In this document: positions 59,811-64,000 of the stretch, piece by piece
Layout: the number at the start of each line of letters is the position of its first letter
Position numbering within the stretch: the stretch's first letter is position 1
Assembly: GCA_019420905.1 (NCBI GenBank)
Contig: JAHZGH010000001.1
Span: 124,001 to 188,000, forward strand
Length of the DNA stretch: 64,000 nt
Source of the DNA: Succinivibrionaceae bacterium
GTDB taxonomy: Bacteria > Pseudomonadota > Gammaproteobacteria > Enterobacterales > Succinivibrionaceae
Direction: 5' to 3'
Position numbers and translations under genes: made by a program
Notes under the pieces: generated by a model
What the model was told of the DNA's origin: nothing
Databases searched by the model: none
What the model saw: the letters and a program-made list of their open reading frames with translations, nothing else

Positions 59811-60311
59811 ATGGCTGGAACCATTGAAGATAGAGTAACAGAACTTTGTAAGCCGTTGATTGAGTCTTTAGGTCTGCAACTTTGGGGAGTCAGATATCGT
59901 CAAGGAGGATCTAAAGGAGTTTTGGAGATTTATGTTGAGACTCCAGACGGTGTCAGTGCTGATCAATGCGGTGAAGCTCTGACAGTGCTCTCTCCTGCTT
60001 TAGATGCAGCGGATATCATTGGTCCGGCTTATGTTTTAGAGGTTTCATCTCCAGGTCTTGATCGCATTTTATTTACTGTTGATGAAGCCAGAATGTATAT
60101 CGGATCTGTAGTTAAGGCTGAACTGCGCATGCCGGTACAGAGCCGTCATAAGGTTCGCGGCAAACTTTTGGAAATATCTTCTGATGGTTTGCTTAAGATT
60201 GAAGATGAAATCAGCGGTATTTTAGATATTGCTTTTGCCAATATTTCAACAGCAAGATTAGTACCAACTTTTAAAGATAACAACAAAAAGAATCCTAAGA
60301 GCGCATCATAG
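59811..60311 (+). CDS. rimP: Ribosome maturation factor RimP
   Basis: Needed for 30S subunit maturation. The 166-residue protein has the two RimP domains; GVRYRQGGSKGVLEIYVETPDGVSADQC and YVLEVSSPGLDR are clear family signatures. First gene of the rimP-nusA-infB operon; TTGAGGAAAC precedes the ATG. Confidence 0.95.
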   Translation: MAGTIEDRVTELCKPLIESLGLQLWGVRYRQGGSKGVLEIYVETPDGVSADQCGEALTVLSPALDAADIIGPAYVLEVSSPGLDRILFTVDEARMYIGSVVKAELRMPVQSRHKVRGKLLEISSDGLLKIEDEISGILDIAFANISTARLVPTFKDNNKKNPKSAS

Positions 60312-60325
60312 AAGAGGTCCAAAAA

Positions 60326-61819
60326 ATGGGTAAGGAAATTATAGCCATCGCCGAGGCGCTGTCAAATGAGCGCGCCATAGATAAGGAAAAGATTTTTGAG
60401 GCTCTAGAGCAAGCCTTAGCAACTGCTACCAAGAAAAAATATCCTGTTGATATTGCAGTTCGTGTTTCTATCAATCGTAAAGAAGGCAGTTATGAAACCT
60501 TCCGCCGCTGGAAAGTAGTGGATACTGATGGTCCATTAGATAATCCAGCCTCAGAGGTTTCATTAGAGGCTGCATCAATTGAACATCCAGGCATTCAAGC
60601 TGGAGATATAATCGAGGAGCAAATTCCTTCAGTTAAATTTGATCGCATTACCATTCAAACTGCAAAGCAAGTGCTTTCTCAAAAGGTAAGAGATGCAGAG
60701 CGTGAACAGATTATTGCAGATCAGCGAGATCGTATTGGTCATGTTATCAATGCCACTGTTAAGAAGCAGACTCATGATCATATGATAATTGACCTAGGCA
60801 ATAATGCCGAGGCAACTTTATATCGTGAGCAGATTATTCCGCATGAAACTTATGGTCGCGGAGATCGCATTAAGGTTTTAATGCAGGAGATAAGAAACGA
60901 TCCGTCAAAAGGACCGCAGATTATTTGTACTCGTACTTCTCCTGAATTTTTACGTGAACTGTTCCGTATTGAAGTTCCAGAGATTGGAGAAGATGTTATA
61001 GAGATCATGGGGGTTGCTCGTGATGCAGGATCTCGCTCTAAGATTGCTGTAAGAAGCAAAGACCGCCGAGTTGATCCTCGCGGAGCCTGCATTGGCATGC
61101 GCGGTGCCCGCGTGATGGCTGTATCAAACGAGCTTTCCGGAGAGAAGATTGATATTGTTTTATATGATGAGAACTTAGCTCAGTATGTAACTAATGCAAT
61201 GGAGCCAGCTGAGGTTTCACGCATTATCATCAATGAAGATGAGCATATCATCAGCATTGCTGTAGCTGAGGAGAATTTAGCCTTAGCAATTGGTCGTAAT
61301 GGTCAGAATGTAAGATTAGCCTCTCAATTGATTGGCTGGGATATTCGCGTTATGACATCTAAGGAATTGGAAAACAGCCTCCAAGAGGAAGTAGGTAAGG
61401 TAGTTAAGACTTTTGAAGAAGGCCTCAATGTTGATGAGGAATTTGCTATGGCCTTAGCTGATGTAGGTTTTACTACCTTAGAAGAAGTTGCTTATGTAAC
61501 GCCTTCTGAATTCAACGCTATTGAAGGTTTGGATGATGAAACCATCAGAACCTTACAGGAAAATGCCCGCAAGGCAGTTGCTGAGCGTGAAGAAAAAACT
61601 ATGGCTTTAGAGATTGAAGCTTTTGAGAAACTTGAGGGTGTTGATAGAGAATTAGCTTTAAAGCTTATCGCTCATGGCATTAAAACTCCTGAAGAATTAG
61701 CAGATCAGGCCACTGATGATTTAGTTGACATCGATGGCTTGGATGAGGCTAAAGCAGGTGCCATTATTATGGCCGCACGCAATGAGTGCTGGTTTAAAGA
61801 TGATGAGCTTAGCAAGTAA
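60326..61819 (+). CDS. nusA: Transcription termination/antitermination factor NusA
   Basis: Binds RNA polymerase and nascent RNA. The 497-residue protein (E. coli 495) has an N-terminal RNAP-binding domain, S1 domain (IGHVINATVKKQTHDHMIIDLG), KH1 and KH2 domains (DPRGACIGMRGARV; LAIGRNGQNVRLAS) and two acidic helix-hairpin-helix repeats at the C-terminus, as in gammaproteobacteria. Confidence 0.97.
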   Translation: MGKEIIAIAEALSNERAIDKEKIFEALEQALATATKKKYPVDIAVRVSINRKEGSYETFRRWKVVDTDGPLDNPASEVSLEAASIEHPGIQAGDIIEEQIPSVKFDRITIQTAKQVLSQKVRDAEREQIIADQRDRIGHVINATVKKQTHDHMIIDLGNNAEATLYREQIIPHETYGRGDRIKVLMQEIRNDPSKGPQIICTRTSPEFLRELFRIEVPEIGEDVIEIMGVARDAGSRSKIAVRSKDRRVDPRGACIGMRGARVMAVSNELSGEKIDIVLYDENLAQYVTNAMEPAEVSRIIINEDEHIISIAVAEENLALAIGRNGQNVRLASQLIGWDIRVMTSKELENSLQEEVGKVVKTFEEGLNVDEEFAMALADVGFTTLEEVAYVTPSEFNAIEGLDDETIRTLQENARKAVAEREEKTMALEIEAFEKLEGVDRELALKLIAHGIKTPEELADQATDDLVDIDGLDEAKAGAIIMAARNECWFKDDELSK

Positions 61820-61828
61820 GGGGGGTAG

Positions 61829-64000
61829 ATGAACATGAGTGAACAAAATAATTCTGGAAAGTCACCGCGTCTTTCTCTGAACAAAAAGTCTAGTAGCACA
61901 ATGACCTTACACGGCTCAGGTGGTACTAAGAAAACAGTTCAGGTTGAGGTGCGCAAACGCAAGGTCGTTATTGATCCGCAAGAAATTGAAGCTCGTCGTC
62001 TAGCTGAGGAAGAAGAAAAACGCCGCTTAGAAGAAGAAAAGCGCCGTTTAGAAGAGGAAAAACGTCGTTTGGAAGAAGAAAAACGTGCCGAGGAACAGCG
62101 TCGTGCTGAGGCTGCCCGTCGTGCTGAAGAAGAACGCCGTGCCGAGGCTGCTCGACAGGCTGAAGCTGAGAAACAGCGCCGTGCTGAGGAGAAAGCAAAG
62201 CGCAAGAATGTCGCTGCTGCTAAGCATAAGGTAGAAGATAAGGCTACTGAAGAGCTGCGCCGTAAGCAGGAAGAGCTGGCAACTCAAAAGGCTGAAGCTG
62301 AGGCTGCAAGACTTGCAGAGCAGGCTCGTCGCTTAGCTGAGGAAAATGCAGCTCGCTGGGCAGAGCAGGAAAAAGAAGGTTCTGTAAACGATGAGGACAA
62401 TACTAAGTCCAAATATGTGCGCGAAGCTGAGGATCGCCAAGAGCGTGAAGCTGAAAGTCGCGGACGTCATCGTGATCGTGGCAATTCAGATCGCCGTCAG
62501 AGTACTAGGAAGCGTGAGGAAGTTGAGCAGCCTACCCGTTCTAATAACCGTAATGGTAAGGGGGGCCGCAATGGACGCAATATTAAAGGAGCTGCCAAAT
62601 TAAATCAGCAGCAACATGGCTTTAATCGTCCGCAGGTACCAGTAAACAGAGATGTGGAAATCGGCGAGACTGTTACTGTTGCTGAATTAGCAGCAAAAAT
62701 GGCTGTTAAGGCTTCTGAGGTAATTAAGACCTTAATGAAGCTAGGCGAGATGGTTTCCATCAATCAGGTTTTAGATCAGGCTACAGCTCAGGTTGTTGCG
62801 GAAGAGATGGGCCACAAGGTTATTTTACGTAAGGAAAATGAGCTTGAGGAACAGATTATATCTGATCTTAAGACTAAGGCTGAAGCTAAGCCTCGTGCCC
62901 CAGTTGTAACCATTATGGGTCACGTTGATCATGGTAAAACTTCACTCTTAGATTATATTCGCAAGTCTAAGGTTGCCGCTGGTGAGGCCGGAGGTATTAC
63001 TCAGCGTATTGGTGCTTACCATGTTAATACCAGTAGCGGCACTGGCGTTACCTTCTTAGATACACCAGGCCATGCAGCATTTACCGCAATGCGTGCTCGC
63101 GGAGCTCAGGCTACAGATATTGTAGTTTTAGTTGTAGCTGCTGATGATGGCGTAATGCCGCAGACTTTAGAGGCAATTCAGCACGCTAAGGCTGCTAATG
63201 TGCCGATTATTGTTGCTATCAATAAGATTGATAAGCCTGGTGCAGAGCCTAATCGTGTAATTAATGAATTAGTGCAGCATGGCGTTATTCCAGAGTCTAT
63301 GGGCGGTGAAACTCAGTTTGTTGAGGTTTCCGCTAAGACAGGTCAGGGTGTTGACGAATTAATTGAAGCTATTTTGTTGCAGGCTGAGATGTTGGAGTTG
63401 ACTGCTGTCCGTGAAGGTATGGCTCAGGGCGTAACTATTGAGTCTCGCTTAGATAAAGGCAGAGGCCCGGTAGCCACTGTTTTAGTGCGTCAGGGAACTT
63501 TAAAGAAAGGCGATGTCATTCTTTGTGGTCTGCAGTTTGGCCGTGTTCGTGCTATGCGCAATGAAAAGGGCATGAATATGGACGAAGCCGGTCCATCAAT
63601 TCCAGTTGAGGTATATGGCTTATCAGGCGTTCCAACAGCTGGTGATGAGGTAACTGTTGTTCGTGATGAGAAGAAAGCCCGTGAAGTTGCTCTGTTCCGT
63701 CAAGGCAAGTATCGTGAGCTTAAGATTGCCAAGCAGCAGAAGAATAAGCTTGAGAACATGTTTAAGGAGGATACTGCATCTGAGCTTAATGTTGTTCTTA
63801 AGGCTGATACTCAGGGTTCTGTCGAGGCAATTTCAGATGCCCTCCTGAAGCTTGGCACCGATGAGGTTAAGGTTGCTATTGTAGGTTCAGGCGTTGGAGG
63901 AATTACCGAAACTGATGCAACTTTAGCAACAGCATCTAATGCAATTATCATAGGCTTTAATGTTCGTGCAGATGCTCCGGCTCGTCGCATAATTGAAAGC
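61829..64000 (+). CDS. infB: Translation initiation factor IF-2, 3' end outside the window
   Basis: GTPase that places initiator tRNA on the 30S subunit. 724 codons are present. The N-terminus begins with the IF2-associated segment (SLNKKSSSTMTLHGSGGTKK), so the first IF2_N subdomain of E. coli IF2 is missing. A charged coiled coil follows (about 50-180), then a later IF2_N-type domain (TVAELAAKMAVKASEVIKTL), and the G domain with GHVDHGKT, DTPGH and NKID. ATG 61835 is an alternative start with better spacing from the GGGGGG ribosome site. The frame is open to the window end. Confidence 0.97.
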   Translation, partial: MNMSEQNNSGKSPRLSLNKKSSSTMTLHGSGGTKKTVQVEVRKRKVVIDPQEIEARRLAEEEEKRRLEEEKRRLEEEKRRLEEEKRAEEQRRAEAARRAEEERRAEAARQAEAEKQRRAEEKAKRKNVAAAKHKVEDKATEELRRKQEELATQKAEAEAARLAEQARRLAEENAARWAEQEKEGSVNDEDNTKSKYVREAEDRQEREAESRGRHRDRGNSDRRQSTRKREEVEQPTRSNNRNGKGGRNGRNIKGAAKLNQQQHGFNRPQVPVNRDVEIGETVTVAELAAKMAVKASEVIKTLMKLGEMVSINQVLDQATAQVVAEEMGHKVILRKENELEEQIISDLKTKAEAKPRAPVVTIMGHVDHGKTSLLDYIRKSKVAAGEAGGITQRIGAYHVNTSSGTGVTFLDTPGHAAFTAMRARGAQATDIVVLVVAADDGVMPQTLEAIQHAKAANVPIIVAINKIDKPGAEPNRVINELVQHGVIPESMGGETQFVEVSAKTGQGVDELIEAILLQAEMLELTAVREGMAQGVTIESRLDKGRGPVATVLVRQGTLKKGDVILCGLQFGRVRAMRNEKGMNMDEAGPSIPVEVYGLSGVPTAGDEVTVVRDEKKAREVALFRQGKYRELKIAKQQKNKLENMFKEDTASELNVVLKADTQGSVEAISDALLKLGTDEVKVAIVGSGVGGITETDATLATASNAIIIGFNVRADAPARRIIES
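62021..62083 (+). repeat. Three tandem 21-bp repeats in infB
   Basis: Three in-frame 21-bp units (62021-62041, 62042-62062, 62063-62083), each encoding RRLEEEK, with only silent differences. They extend the helical linker of IF-2, and copy number may vary between strains. Confidence 0.85.

Noticed and set aside
61939..62287. Ser/Arg/Phe-rich minus-strand frames opposite infB
   Set aside because: Complement of the EEEKRR coiled-coil codons; low-complexity artefact.

Overview
The window looks like chromosome of an AT-rich gammaproteobacterium. The evidence is gene order: miaB-phoH-ybeY-corC-lnt beside a Gln/Met tRNA cluster, grpE-dnaK-dnaJ-greA, a rlmE-ftsH-folP-glmM-secG run and rimP-nusA-infB, plus zapA, bamE, rluB and ydiJ homologues and two E. 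coli-like heat-shock promoters. TRAP carboxylate transporters, a type II-B CRISPR system and the AT-rich coding style would fit a gut or rumen commensal such as a Succinivibrionaceae-like bacterium. That last step is inference; no rRNA is present to test it.

Layout. 1-5.7 kb: type II-B CRISPR-Cas locus (cas9 cut by the window start, cas1, cas2, cas4, a tracrRNA read leftwards, then 7 identical 37-bp repeats with 6 spacers). 5.8-9.5 kb: a secreted esterase and an amidohydrolase separated by long AT-rich intergenic DNA; the second gap holds a lone degenerate CRISPR-repeat-like site and several palindromes. 9.5-17 kb: the lnt-corC-ybeY-phoH-miaB operon (minus strand) headed by a Fic toxin/antitoxin pair, a YgiW-like periplasmic protein and five tRNA genes with a tandem Gln-Met duplication. 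17-31.8 kb: a YdiJ-type FAD/Fe-S dehydrogenase, an ICMT-like membrane methyltransferase, two separate acetolactate synthase gene pairs flanking a Suppressor-of-fused domain protein, rmuC, ilvD, a YeiH-type exporter and a LysR regulator.

32-41.1 kb: two tandem copies of a dctM-dctQ-dctP TRAP operon that appear identical over about 2.9 kb, a FadR-type GntR regulator and a D-2-hydroxyacid dehydrogenase. Three of these promoters share a composite element (a CRP-like site, 6 nt, then ATCAGATC), and the regulator's own promoter carries the second half. They probably form one regulon for uptake and oxidation or reduction of a hydroxy or sugar acid. 41.4-64 kb: ppk, two lipoproteins (one BamE), the grpE/dnaK/dnaJ heat-shock cluster with two recognisable sigma-32 promoters, greA, yhbY, rlmE-ftsH, a strongly eroded FolP-like protein in the folP position, glmM, secG, ygfA-zapA, rluB with a long basic tail, a TerC/CBS membrane protein, and rimP-nusA-infB behind a structured leader. 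infB runs off the window end.

The observations most worth following up are the reverse-strand tracrRNA with the adjacent structured region and the remote degenerate repeat, the sharply bounded TRAP duplication with its shared regulatory element, the DHPS-like protein lacking most pterin/PABA-binding residues, and the toxin-antitoxin pair coupled to the head of the miaB operon.
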